From contig NC_092677.1 of assembly GCF_964355755.1 (NCBI RefSeq), forward strand, positions 2,175,001 to 2,239,000: 64,000 nt of DNA. The letters run 5' to 3'. Source of the stretch: Antedon mediterranea (Eukaryota > Echinodermata > Crinoidea > Comatulida > Antedonidae). The translations under genes were made by a program, and so were the position numbers. Position 1 is the stretch's first letter; every line of letters starts with the position of its first letter. The notes below the pieces were generated by a model. That model did not search any database. It saw only the letters and a program-made list of their open reading frames with translations, and had not been told where the DNA came from. Positions 22,658 to 42,645 of this stretch are shown piece by piece.

Positions 22658-23131
22658 AAATTACATATGAATGATGTTGTTAACAATGGATCTATTTAAC
22701 ATAATGAATAGCATGCATTTGATAAGACTTTGATGCGAAAAACCATTACCGGGTGCCACCAGTTGTAGACGTATATGAGCCTAAAGCCCTATTTATGCTA
22801 GGCCTATCTTCTTTAGAACATAAAAAGAAGACCGGCAGGAGGGCCTGCTGAGTGAACGAGGCTGCTGTGTGTGGTGAACTGAGGACTAGGCCTAGCCTAG
22901 TCTCTAGAGAGGCTAGCCTACTGGCTAGGCCTAGAGGGCCTAGGCTAGAGTTGTCACATTCTCATTAACTGAAGCGTCATAACTTAATTATATTAAATTC
23001 ATTATAACATATATATATATTGAGTTGAATACGTATATATTTCATTATATTTTAAATAGTAAAATAATACCTTAAAATTAGTGTCATTTTTGTTAATTTG
23101 TTGTTGTGAAAGCAACAAAATATTAGTTTAC
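22658..23131. other. 5' region of SDHC, no exon proven
   Basis: The first coding exon of SDHC is expected between about 21900 and 23330. I found no short ATG exon of the right phase here. The area is rich in AGGCCTA and GGCTAGCC words. Confidence 0.45.
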
Positions 23132-23506
23132 TCACGAGCGCCCTCTCTGACTGACTGCTGGTGGGGGTGTGGCGCTGTTTAGTCTCGGATCAAATATTTT
23201 GCGCGAAATCTGTGAAAGTGTTGTGTTTTTAACTTGGTCAAGTTGATGGTCACCTTTATATTTCGCCGTGTTTAAGTTAGTGTTTACTAATTGTGTGTAG
23301 AAAATTACCCTTTTGATCTGTAATAACACATTAACGACAAACCAGGTCGTGATTGAAAATCGGTTTTCTAGGAAAACTCAGTGCAGTGAATCAATTTACA
23401 GTACACGAATCTTGCGTTCTTTCTATTCTCACACTCTCACTCATGCTGGACGGTTCGACGACGTTGAATTGAGTTCTTTGACCACTAACCAAGGCTAAAC
23501 GATATC
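23132..23506. promoter_or_regulatory. Divergent SDHC/CKS1 promoter region
   Basis: SDHC runs left and CKS1 runs right from this interval. TTTTGCGCGAAA (23197-23208) resembles an E2F site, which would fit a cell-cycle gene such as CKS1. A strong reverse-strand donor (GTGAGTAAAC) at 23131 marks the probable end of SDHC exon 1. Confidence 0.55.
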
Positions 23507-24386
23507 ATGAATGCAAAAAGAAGTGAATTACAGAAAATGATATCGTACTCCGAGAAATACGACGATGGATATTTTGAGTACAGGTCAGCATACAGCTTTT
23601 AGAGAATTAAATATTATTATTAATAAAATAATTAATTTTTATCGAATATAGGGTATTGAGTATATAGTTAGGCTATATACTAGTCTTAGTATAGCTAGCC
23701 TTGGTTAGAGTTAGGCGCTTATATAAATACTGTATTTTTGTAGGGCTGGGCCTATAAAAAGAAAAAAGTCCTTTAATTAATTTAAATAAATTAGGCCTAC
23801 TGAGTTAAGTCTTTGTCTTAAGTTATATTGAAGTTATGACAGCCTATTTTAAATGGCTATTTTACAACAATTAATATTTGAATCCTACAGTATTTAATTT
23901 TACTAAGGCCTAATTTGATCTACAGTTGTGAATACAAAATTGTATAATTGTTTTCACAGGCATGTAATTCTGCCACCTGAACTTGTGAAGATCCTTCCTA
24001 AAAACCACTTAATGACGGAAACGGAATGGCGTAATATTGGTGTGCAACAGAGCCCGGGATGGATCCACTACCTAATACATTCACCAGGTAACCATCTTAA
24101 CAAAACTATCTTTTTCTCCAAAGCTCTGTCTACACTATAGTATCAAACTAGTAGTAGTGATGTGCCCTATTATGGTAGTCATAATTAATGCCAAAATATG
24201 GTAGTGATATGACATCTTCATGTCCATATATGGGCACATCACATCTTCCAATCCAAAAGAAATTGTTCACATCCACAATTATGTTTTAATTGCAGGCCAC
24301 CAAAACTATTGAAAAGAAATGTTAACAATTCTTTTTTTTAAACAGAGCCGCATATCTTGTTATTTCGAAGACCGCTATCACTCTGA
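23507..24386 (+). CDS. CKS1: Cyclin-dependent kinase regulatory subunit (CKS1/CKS2)
   Basis: CKS proteins bind cyclin-dependent kinases and phosphorylated substrates and promote multisite phosphorylation; CKS1 also helps SCF-Skp2 recognise p27. Exons 23507-23583, 23960-24087 and 24346-24386 join in phase to 81 residues, the family's normal length. Signatures: [45 protein letters not shown] and [13 protein letters not shown]. The HSPGEP/HxPEPH hinge used in strand exchange is encoded across exons 2 and 3. The N-terminus ([11 protein letters not shown]) is a few residues longer than in vertebrates. Whether it corresponds to CKS1B or CKS2 cannot be decided. Confidence 0.96.
24119..24246. mobile_element. 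MITE family 1, copy 7 (right end missing)
   Basis: Begins AAAGCTCTGTCTACACTATA and carries GTGATATGACATCTTC and GGGCACATCACA, but lacks the right inverted terminus. It lies in CKS1 intron 2, 32 bases after the donor. Confidence 0.85.
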
Positions 24387-24642
24387 GATGACGTCGAACT
24401 GTTTGGCTGAATACAGCAACTCATATCAGAAATTACAAGGATAAGAATCAAGAAGCAGAAACATATTATATTTTTAGTACTACTACTGGACCTAGAAGAG
24501 CATCGTGCAATCCAGCCCCAAATAACAGTACCTCTAAGTTCAATACTAAGTGTATATTTTTATTAAATGAAAAATACTAAATAATGTAATCAATACTTGA
24601 AATCTGTTTTGTTATGTAAATTACTTTATAATTAAATTTTGA

Positions 24643-24648
24643 AATAAA
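24643..24648 (+). terminator. Poly(A) signal of CKS1
   Basis: AATAAA about 255 bases after the CKS1 stop. Confidence 0.6.
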
Positions 24649-24896
24649 TAAATTAAATTAGTTTTTCCAATTACAGTGAAAATTGTTGCCTTTTTACATA
24701 ACTGTGTATTAATACAGTATTAGTCACAGCGAGTTTTAGATAAGACTGTTAGAGAGAGAGCCATAAGGAGTGGTTTGTGCTATGCTTGTTGGTGGTATAG
24801 CATTCTGTACTATGGTTCATAATGCAATGTAGTTTGCTACAAACTTATCCCCTCAACATATTAACCATACAGCAAGCAAGATATCAGCTAAAAACC

Positions 24897-25047
24897 TAAA
24901 TATCTGTCTACACTATCAAACTATTTTGACAAAAACAAGTGCAATGTGGCCAAATAATATGGTAGTGATATAACATCATCATGATCATATTATATGGGCA
25001 CATCACATTTTTTTTTCACACAAAGTTTGATAGTGTAGACAGAGTTA
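24897..25047. mobile_element. MITE family 1, copy 8
   Basis: Left end TAAATATCTGTCTACACTAT, right end GATAGTGTAGACAGAGTTAA, between the convergent 3' ends of CKS1 and CFAP91. Confidence 0.9.
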
Positions 25048-25423
25048 AACTTCCACGTGCAACAATGAAAAAAAGAACTAGTTTCTTGAGAAAAGAAAGA
25101 TATCTATTATTTCATATACTGTACATATGAATTATATTATCACTATATTTTTCAGGAATTTTCTTAGAGTTTACAATTAATATACATCAAGTTCCAATAA
25201 AAATCAGTAACATTACAAGAAATGAAGAAATACTAATAATAGTACAACATTTACAATAGTGATACATAATCAAAATGAAGATTGTATATTAGAAATATAA
25301 TTTTAGATTAACGTTAAATTAATTATTCTAGACACATCTGAATGAAATAACAACACGTTTAAGAAGTAGAAATATTGATGGATTTAATACTAGTTTTAAT
25401 AATTAACAAATTTGTTAAAAGTT

Positions 25424-35343
<9,920 letters not shown>

Positions 35344-36546
35344 TCTTAAATATTATACTCTCTACTTAACTAACAAAAATATTAATTTTATCCGATTTTA
35401 CATCTTGCTAAACATGGATAATTAATTATGTTTTGCCACCATACTATCAACTTGCGAGACGATAATAAATGATTCCATGGAAACATGACATGCGCAATGC
35501 ACGAAGTGAACCTCATTGATCGCGATTGAGGGCGTGTGGCAAACAAATGGATTTTATATTGTGCTGCTGGGAGAGTGCGTTTTAAACTCGTGAATTATTT
35601 CGATTTTTAAAGTACCCACGGTTTTTTTTAATAACACAAGCTTCCTCTGACCTTTCAGGGACACGTTGACGCTGATTCATCAAATTGAAGGATTATAATT
35701 TTATAACAGGTTGCTCCTACAAAACTGAAAAATAATGGATTCCAATTGAGCCTCTCTCTCTCTCAAAACGATGTTATAATTAGACGCATGATCCGTTCTT
35801 ATTTAAACAATAAATGATCTTTCATTCGGGTTTTTCAGCGATTTGAGTCTTAACCTATTTGCCAACCAGAAGCATACATATTGGTTTGTATAATTTCAAA
35901 TATGTTTTTAGCTTTAGGGGCAGTTATTTTTGTCAAAGTGATGTACCTTTCATAGCTTCATTAATTTCAATAAATAATGAGCAAGCAACCTATTGTATTC
36001 CGTCTTCCAGCCATAACACAATCCGACTTGGATATATTTAAATAATGATTCAACCATGTACACACTTTACAGACAGCTTAGTAATTTCTTTTATTCACAT
36101 CATGCCCACTGAATAGTATTATCGAACCGACACAAAAAGTCAATTTGTACTGCACGAACAGAAACACTGTCAACTAATGGAGAAGCATCAGTACAATATA
36201 TACCAGTGACTATTTTTTTAATCATTCATTTGATTGATGTTGTTGATGATTAAATATTGATAATCCGCATCATTCAATATTTTATAAATTGTAAATTTAT
36301 AAAATTCTCATCGTTACGTTAGTACACAACGATCACACAAATTACGCGTGCGTTAAATAATCAGGTAAAAACATAAAAATGCAATTTTGCGGGTGTCACT
36401 CTAAACGTACGCGTGACGTGTCACGCCAAAGTGTATTTACCGCGCGGCGTCTTTGTCATCGGTCCAAGCGCCATCCACCCAACGGACTGTTAATATTTAA
36501 ATTTATCAAAGTTGTTTAATACCATTAATATGATTTTTTTTTTCTA
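35344..36546. other. Region between CFAP91 and the CARD gene
   Basis: Divergent intergenic DNA. It must contain the CFAP91 promoter and probably a 5'-untranslated exon of the CARD gene, because TTTTTTTTCTAG (to 36547) is a good acceptor just before its ATG. No matching donor was identified. Confidence 0.5.
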
Positions 36547-36551
36547 GCAAC

Positions 36552-37115
36552 ATGATGGAACCACGTGACAGAGAGCGATTGAACCTGAACTACGAACTAC
36601 TAATTTCGCGCGTAAACGTCGATCACGTGATGTTATACCTGAATAGGATCATCTTCAATGAGATTGAGTGTGACAGAATTCACGCAGCAAAGACATCGCA
36701 AGAACGAATGAAGAAACTCCTTGATTTATTAACAACTAAAGGTCCGCACGCGTACCAACATTTTAGGCACGCGCTCTTAGACAGATACGCTGACATCGTC
36801 AAAACTTTAGACGGGACTTACACGCAATTACACCGTTCAATTTCAACACCGAACGAGAAAAACGCAGAATTGTCAGCAATTCGAACTTCTTTAATTCGAA
36901 ACTTAAAAACAAGTCGTGTTCTGGAGTATCTTGTAGTCGAAGATGTTTTTGACGAGAAAGATTGTCACAGCGTACGAGCTGGGTTGACCAATGAGGATAA
37001 AGCGCGTATTTTAGTTGATATCATTGCAAGTAGAGACTCAGAATGCTATCAAAAGTTTAAAATGGCAGTGATACTATGTGAACCTAAATTAGCCTCGTTG
37101 TTTGACAATAAGTAA
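36552..37115 (+). CDS. Tandem CARD-domain adaptor protein
   Basis: A single coding exon of 187 residues made of two death-fold CARD domains and almost nothing else. CARD1 is about residues 5-85 (RLNLNYELLISRVNVDHVML, then MKKLLDLLTTKGPHAYQHF). CARD2 is about 100-183 (LIRNLKTSRVLEYLVVEDVF, then ARILVDIIASRDSECYQKF). Each shows the expected helix pattern, with LLDLL-type helix 4 and the acidic/Gly-Pro turn. CARDs mediate homotypic assembly in apoptosis and innate immune signalling. Without caspase, helicase, NACHT or kinase parts, it should act as an adaptor or decoy. ATG 36555 is an alternative start one codon later. No orthologue can be named. Confidence 0.85.
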   Translation: MMEPRDRERLNLNYELLISRVNVDHVMLYLNRIIFNEIECDRIHAAKTSQERMKKLLDLLTTKGPHAYQHFRHALLDRYADIVKTLDGTYTQLHRSISTPNEKNAELSAIRTSLIRNLKTSRVLEYLVVEDVFDEKDCHSVRAGLTNEDKARILVDIIASRDSECYQKFKMAVILCEPKLASLFDNK

Positions 37116-37252
37116 TGCTGTGTTTAGCTAGTTCATTTTGATCAGAATAATAATGACGAAGACATTTATGTTGATAGTACTGTAAAAATAATAGCAATGT
37201 GATGATGTTGTGTTACTAGGCTACATGTGACTTACTCGTACACTGTCATATA

Positions 37253-37448
37253 CTAAAGCTTGGTTCCCAGACGCAACAAGCGAGTTGACCAATGAAAAGC
37301 AACTAGACTGTTTGTGTCATCCATCGCTTGTGATTGGTCCAAATCACTTACGTTGCGTTACGTCCTCACGTTGCGTACCTGTGGGAACCAAGCTTAAGGC
37401 TTGTGATTGGTCAACTCACTTGCGTTGCGCGTCCAAGTGGGAACCAAT
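37253..37448. mobile_element. MITE family 2, copy with extra 3' half
   Basis: Left end TAAAGCTTGGTTCCCAG, right end GTGGGAACCAAGCTTA (37381-37396), followed at once by another half element ending GTGGGAACCAATC. It lies in the 3' flank of the CARD gene. Confidence 0.88.
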
Positions 37449-38068
37449 CAATTCAATAATGTTACTACATACTACATTACATATTTTTCAAATTAGAACT
37501 ACCGTAATTCTAAGCCACCGCGCCAGACTATGTGACGTCAATGTGCGTTAACCGAATTTCTCTTTCCACCATTAAATATTAATCGAGAATTAACCCAATA
37601 CTTCTTGCTATTGTTCTGTACTTATACCACCTTGGAAAATGTATAACTATAATAAGACAATAAGCCTTTGTATATTGTTGTGGCGGAACTTATATATATT
37701 GCATCTTTTTATAGTATTCGTAATCGTGTTGTTTAAATTTTTTTTTTAATCCATAAACGTCGTGAACTAATAATAATTATGATTAATTCAATAATATTAG
37801 TCATTACTGTACTCTAGGCCTACTTCCTTTTTCTTTTGTACAAATAATAAAAGGAAAGACAAACACACGATTCCGAGTATTCATTCTATTGTAGATTTGT
37901 ATTGACTATAAAATGTTAGTGAAAAAATGTCAACGTCACCCAACTTTGGAGTTACAATACAGTTAAATGATGACGTCACTTGAGTGTTAAAAAAGTACAG
38001 TAATGTTCTGACGTCACGTGTGCATACATGGTACTCAATTTCTATGATTGTACCGCATATATGACGCC
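37449..38068. other. Intergenic, no gene seen
   Basis: AT-rich flank of the CARD gene with several TGACGTCA-type words (for example 37971, 38011). No open frame is worth calling. Confidence 0.5.
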
Positions 38069-38251
38069 TAAAGCGTGGTTCCCACTAGCGACGCAACAAA
38101 AGGACGTAACGCAACGCAAGTGAATTGACCAATCACAAGCGATGGCTTTCGCTTGTGATTGCTAACTGTCTATAACTTCGCTTGTCATTGGTTAAAACGC
38201 TTGCGTTGCGTTTACGTCCTTGCGTTACGTTCTAGTGGGAACCAAGCTTTA
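38069..38251. mobile_element. MITE family 2, best-preserved copy
   Basis: TAAAGCGTGGTTCCCACTAG at the left, CTAGTGGGAACCAAGCTTTA at the right, with inner GGACGTAACGCAACGCAAG matched by CTTGCGTTGCGTTTACGTCC. The central part has paired AATCACAAGCGATGG and CGCTTGTCATTGG, each with a CCAAT core. Confidence 0.93.
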
Positions 38252-38458
38252 GTTCAAACTGTTTGGTGTGTTGCTGTATTTTAATCTTATTGGCGAATGT
38301 ATTGCTGTTGATTTTAGTTTTAAAACTAATTTCATTTTTAAATAAAAGAAAATATTTTTGGAAAATGACAGTAAATTTCAGTACTTTTATTACACTAAAT
38401 AAATATACAACAAATGGCCTATTGCTAAACTGATGCAAGCTATACGAATTCTAATTCT

Positions 38459-38656
38459 TTAAAGGGTCTTTCACACCTGTTCCGGCACGCTTCCGGTCCG
38501 GCGAATCGAACATCAATGTTTCGTTTTCATGACGCTCCACGCGGCTATGAGCCAATCGATATGCGCGTAGCCGTGTGAAAACGAAACATCGACGTTCGAT
38601 TGGATTTTCTGCCGCCGTACCGGAACTGTGCCGGAACAGGTGTGAAAGACCCTTAA
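38459..38656. mobile_element. TTAA-bounded MITE (198 bp)
   Basis: Left TTAAAGGGTCTTTCACACCT, right AGGTGTGAAAGACCCTTAA, followed inward by GTTCCGGCAC/GTGCCGGAAC. Terminal inverted repeats are about 30 bases. The inner part is also palindromic (GAACATCAATGTTTCGTTTT against AAAACGAAACATCGACGTTC). Confidence 0.9.
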
Positions 38657-38971
38657 AAGTGTAAACAAAATCAAATTTAAAATTTAGTTTAGTTCCACAA
38701 AATGTTAAATATGAGCGAATTTATTCAATCATTCATAACTTATTTATTGACAATACTATTGTATAAAACATTAACATTCATTAATATTATCAAACAAATT
38801 TATTACCACTGTAGAAATATTGATTTATAAATCTATTTTAATATTGTTCCCAATAAAAACTATCGGTACAAAACTCATCAACATTTTTTAATACTTAATT
38901 TATTGCTAAAAATATAAAATATTTCAGTGCAAAAGCTGTTTAATATGTACATGTTATTCAGGCTACCCTGC

Positions 38972-41434
38972 TCAATGAATTGACAGTAATTTTTCAATCA
39001 TTAAATGGCAAACTTTGACCTCATGACTCAAGTCATCTCTCTCTTGTAAAAGGCTAACAAGCTCTGATGAAACATCTAAAAATACAAACAATGGTTCAAG
39101 TCAATGAAAGAAAATTTGGTATGGGGGAAGGGGGGTGGGGTGGGAAGGGGGGTGGGGTGGTGAATGCAACAATAAGAATAACAGAAAACATACTTTGTCT
39201 CAGAACATTGAAACGTCTTTCAATTTGCTTATAAGAAATGTGGGAGCAGGCATTGCAACGGGTGCACAGGGGTTTTGGGGAGGGGAGATATCCTATTTAA
39301 TGTTAAGCTCTGTCTACACTATCAAACGTTATGTGACAAAAAATGTGATGTGCCCATTATTATGAACATGATTATGTCATATCACCACCATATTTGGGCA
39401 TATTACTACCATAGTTTGATAGTGTAGACAGCTTAACTTGCCATTTCCTAAATGCAAAGATGTCTGCATAATGGAATGTAGTGTTGACATCACCATGCCT
39501 CTTCAGATATCAATTGTTATTATCAATAAATAATCCAGGTATCAAGACTACCCTGAAGTTATTGTTTAAACATTCGGGTTGTCAAAAGTCATAAAATGGA
39601 TAGCCAAATGTTCTTCAGAATATTTATAATTGCTTAAATGTTTATATTTTGGTCTTCAGATAACATTCTACATTCCTAAACACATTCCAGTTGATTTAGG
39701 GTCAAATCATGTCAAATATATTCTGCTGCAGTTACTGCAGTACTGTTAACTACATTTGTTTTAACTGTTAACTTTCATATGATTTTAAATGTAGGAGTTT
39801 ATGAGGCAGTCACTGTAATACACAATTTGTATTATTTCTCATAAACAGGATAAAGTAGAAACAAAATGTAGTTACTGCAGTTACTTCAGTAGAATACATT
39901 ACTTGCCTGTACACTTTAACTTTATTGTTTCCAATATTTCAGACAGTTGTTCCAGACTTGAGTGTTTCACTAAAAAAAACATACAGTTACATTTACTTTG
40001 TTTATTTGAAATTTTACATGAACTACATCAATAACTAACCAGTACGCTGAGACAAAATTCACTTATGTCTACTCTATAGTTTAATAAAGCTCTGTCAACA
40101 CTATCAATCTAGTTTGACAAAAAAAGTGTGATGTGCCCAAATATGGTAATGATATGACATCATCATATTCATATCCATATATGGGCATCCCATTTTTTTT
40201 CTCACATAATGTTAGATAGCGTAGACAGAGGTTTACCAAACAGTATACAAATATACTGTACTTTAATTTATTTATGATGGTGTTGATGATCTGATTGCAT
40301 TTTAAATTGACAGCCATAAAGCAAAGTTACAGTATTTCCATTTTTCTAATAATACAGGAGTTTTGTAATATAATTATTATAAATAAAAAATAATTATATT
40401 TATCTAATCTTACACTCTTCATCCGTATAAATCTTAAAATGTTTATCCTTTTTATGTTCATCTTCTTTGGTGGTGACCTTTGAACCTTTTGCTTCGTTCA
40501 GAACAGGTAATAAATCATCAAAATCAGTATCAGTACTTGAATCCGATTGGCTGCTTATAAGTAAATCCGATTGGTTTATTTGCGGATGATGATGATGATG
40601 ATGATGGCCACAAACGTCACACACCAGGTCATCAACAGTCCATCCTTCACTCACATACTGATGTTCGCAGGGTAAATAAACAAACCTATCTGATGGAATG
40701 CCAATAGTGTATCCAGTTGCACATTCATTACCAGACTGTCTATGATGGCAGAAGCTAGCACTGTGGTTCGTCTTGACAAATTTAGGTTCATGTGAGTATG
40801 ATTCTTTACCTTTATTTTGATCAGCCATTTTCACATTTTCATCATTTATTGCATGTTCAACTTTTGTTGATTTATCGTTCCTTGTATCGTTCGTTATTCC
40901 TTCATATTTCTCGCGATAAATTGTAGATCCCTTCGCAAGGGCTGGATTTCGACCTCGTCTTAAGGCAATGTTTTCATCACTGTTGCATTTTCGTTTAGTA
41001 GCATGATCAAATCGTGCGTTAGAAACTCTGAGCGGGCTACTAGTTCGAGAACATGGCGTACTCTTCACTTCCATTAAGGGTTGAGGGACAATTAATTTTC
41101 CTTCGTTTCGTGCATATTTTATAATTTGCTGAAACTTTCCATCCAGAAGGCCCTTAAGTTGAGATGTTACGCTGTCTGTTGATAACTTGCGGTTACTTTT
41201 AAGACCCTGGTTGAGAACTTGGTGAGCTTTTGAGAAGCAGGCTTCGTGGCCTAGCTGTTCTTGATGGACAACACCAACTAGTTCATTGAAGCCTTCTTTA
41301 ATTTTTTCTTCTATAACGGGTTGGAAACACTCCTTGCATGTCACCAGTTCCTCTCCGGTACATTGGTGACAAATTTCACATTCATTCAGGTCAAGACTAA
41401 TTGTCACAAAATGTTCACTTTTTATCATTTTCAT
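38972..41434 (-). CDS. Unrecognised Cys-rich protein with C-terminal coiled coil
   Basis: Exons 40414-41434, 39907-39969 and 38972-39075 join in phase to 395 residues (an untranslated start of the first exon extends to 41439). I do not recognise the family. The N-terminus has clustered cysteines, CEICHQC and CKEC (about residues 17-36), and a later CDVCG runs into seven His, so metal binding is plausible. The middle is basic and Ser/Asn-rich and probably disordered. The last about 50 residues (SLEQLSEILETIKL, SSELVSLLQERDDLSHEV) form a coiled coil weakly like that of schwannomin-interacting protein. The second intron uses a GC donor (ACAG/GCAAGT). Upstream exons are untranslated or unresolved; a donor GTAAGT lies at 41830-41835. 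Confidence 0.75.
39304..39435. mobile_element. MITE family 1, copy 10 (short)
   Basis: Left end TAAGCTCTGTCTACACTATC, right end GATAGTGTAGACAGCTTA. The right inner part (CACATCACACTTT...) is deleted. Intronic in the unrecognised gene. Confidence 0.9.
39715..39897. mobile_element. CTGCAG-rich MITE (family 3), copy 2
   Basis: Left TATATTCTGCTGCAGTTACT, right AGTTACTTCAGTAGAATA, inverted; inner ACTGCAGTA and TAGTTACTGCAG. It lies 9 bases outside an exon of the unrecognised gene. Confidence 0.8.
40085..40235. mobile_element. MITE family 1, copy 11
   Basis: Left end TAAAGCTCTGTCAACACTAT, right end GATAGCGTAGACAGAGGTTTA. The interior is in the opposite orientation to most copies (AAATATGGTAATGATATGAC). 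Confidence 0.92.
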
Positions 41435-41439
41435 AGTTT

Positions 41440-42404
41440 CTGAAAAAAAAATGTTGAATTTATTTTAAGTAATTCCTAATTTCTTTTATTATACAGTATA
41501 ATAAAGCCAAACAAAACATATTTACATTACAGACGCATATACAGCAGATTAAATCATATTATAGTAAAATCATCTTTCTACATTATTTCAAAAGCATCTA
41601 TTTGAATTCCTTCTACCCCACAAAGCTAGCCCTACTTGAAGTTTGAAAGGTACCAACAACAAGGCGAGTAACAAGTGGCAGATCGACATCTTCCGCTGCA
41701 ACTCTCTCTCAGCTCCCTTTCTTCTTCAACAACACAATCAATAATTTTCATTTCGTATTTCTGTTGTGGCTTCTCTACTCTTTCTTAATTAATTTACCAT
41801 CTTATTTAATATGTTTACAGAAACTATAAACTTACATTTGAATACCACACTCTGTTAAATGTTTTCATCTTCAGCGTATAAAAGGCAAATCTATTATTTA
41901 TTTCTTCTACTTTCTCGCAAAAATGTCTTTGTCTTTATCCACTAAAAAACATGCAGCTGGCCACACACAAGAGCAACGAAACGACGTTTGACAGATGTGA
42001 CGTCACCAATGTTTACGACTAAAACTTCCGGTTGTAGATTAACCTGCTGAATATTCATTGGCGTCTTGCTTTTGACTTTTATCATTGGGTGTGGTCGATC
42101 AAGCGTGAATAAACGATGCCAAGGTCAAACAACGACATTTGACACGAAAACCACACGCCTCTTTTACTAAAAAAGTTCGGCTCTCGTTTTACAGAACGTA
42201 AAGTATTTGTTAAGGTTATTCCTTGGTAAATTCATTGAAAAAGGAACGTTCTGTGAATATTTTTGCATGTTTATTTACTTTGTCGACGAGGTAGAATAAT
42301 TGGCGACAGGTTTTTGGGGGCCGGGTGGGTGAGTTGAATTTGACAGGAGGAGGAGAAGGAGAAACACATCACGCACGGATCGAGCGGAGAGCGCAGCAAC
42401 CGTC
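41440..42404. promoter_or_regulatory. Divergent region upstream of UBASH3 and the Cys-rich gene
   Basis: The two genes are transcribed away from this interval. The 5'-untranslated first exon of UBASH3 ends at 42404 (donor GTAAGT) after a purine-rich stretch GGAGGAGGAGAAGGAGAAAC. No TATA box is evident. Confidence 0.5.
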
Positions 42405-42645
42405 GTAAGTTTGCGGAAGTACATAGTATTTAATAGTCTGTCTAGAGCCTATCAAGTACCACCATGCTGTAAATTTGAAAAGTAGGTTAGGGCCTATAGG
42501 CCTAGATTTTTGCAGAACCTAGCTGGTAGAACCATGGATAGCATGCCTGCATTTTAGGCATAGCCGGCTCTGCCTTTTGTATTGTAGATACCTAGGCCTA
42601 ATTATCTATGATTGATATTAATAATTATGATATTTGTTTTTGCAG

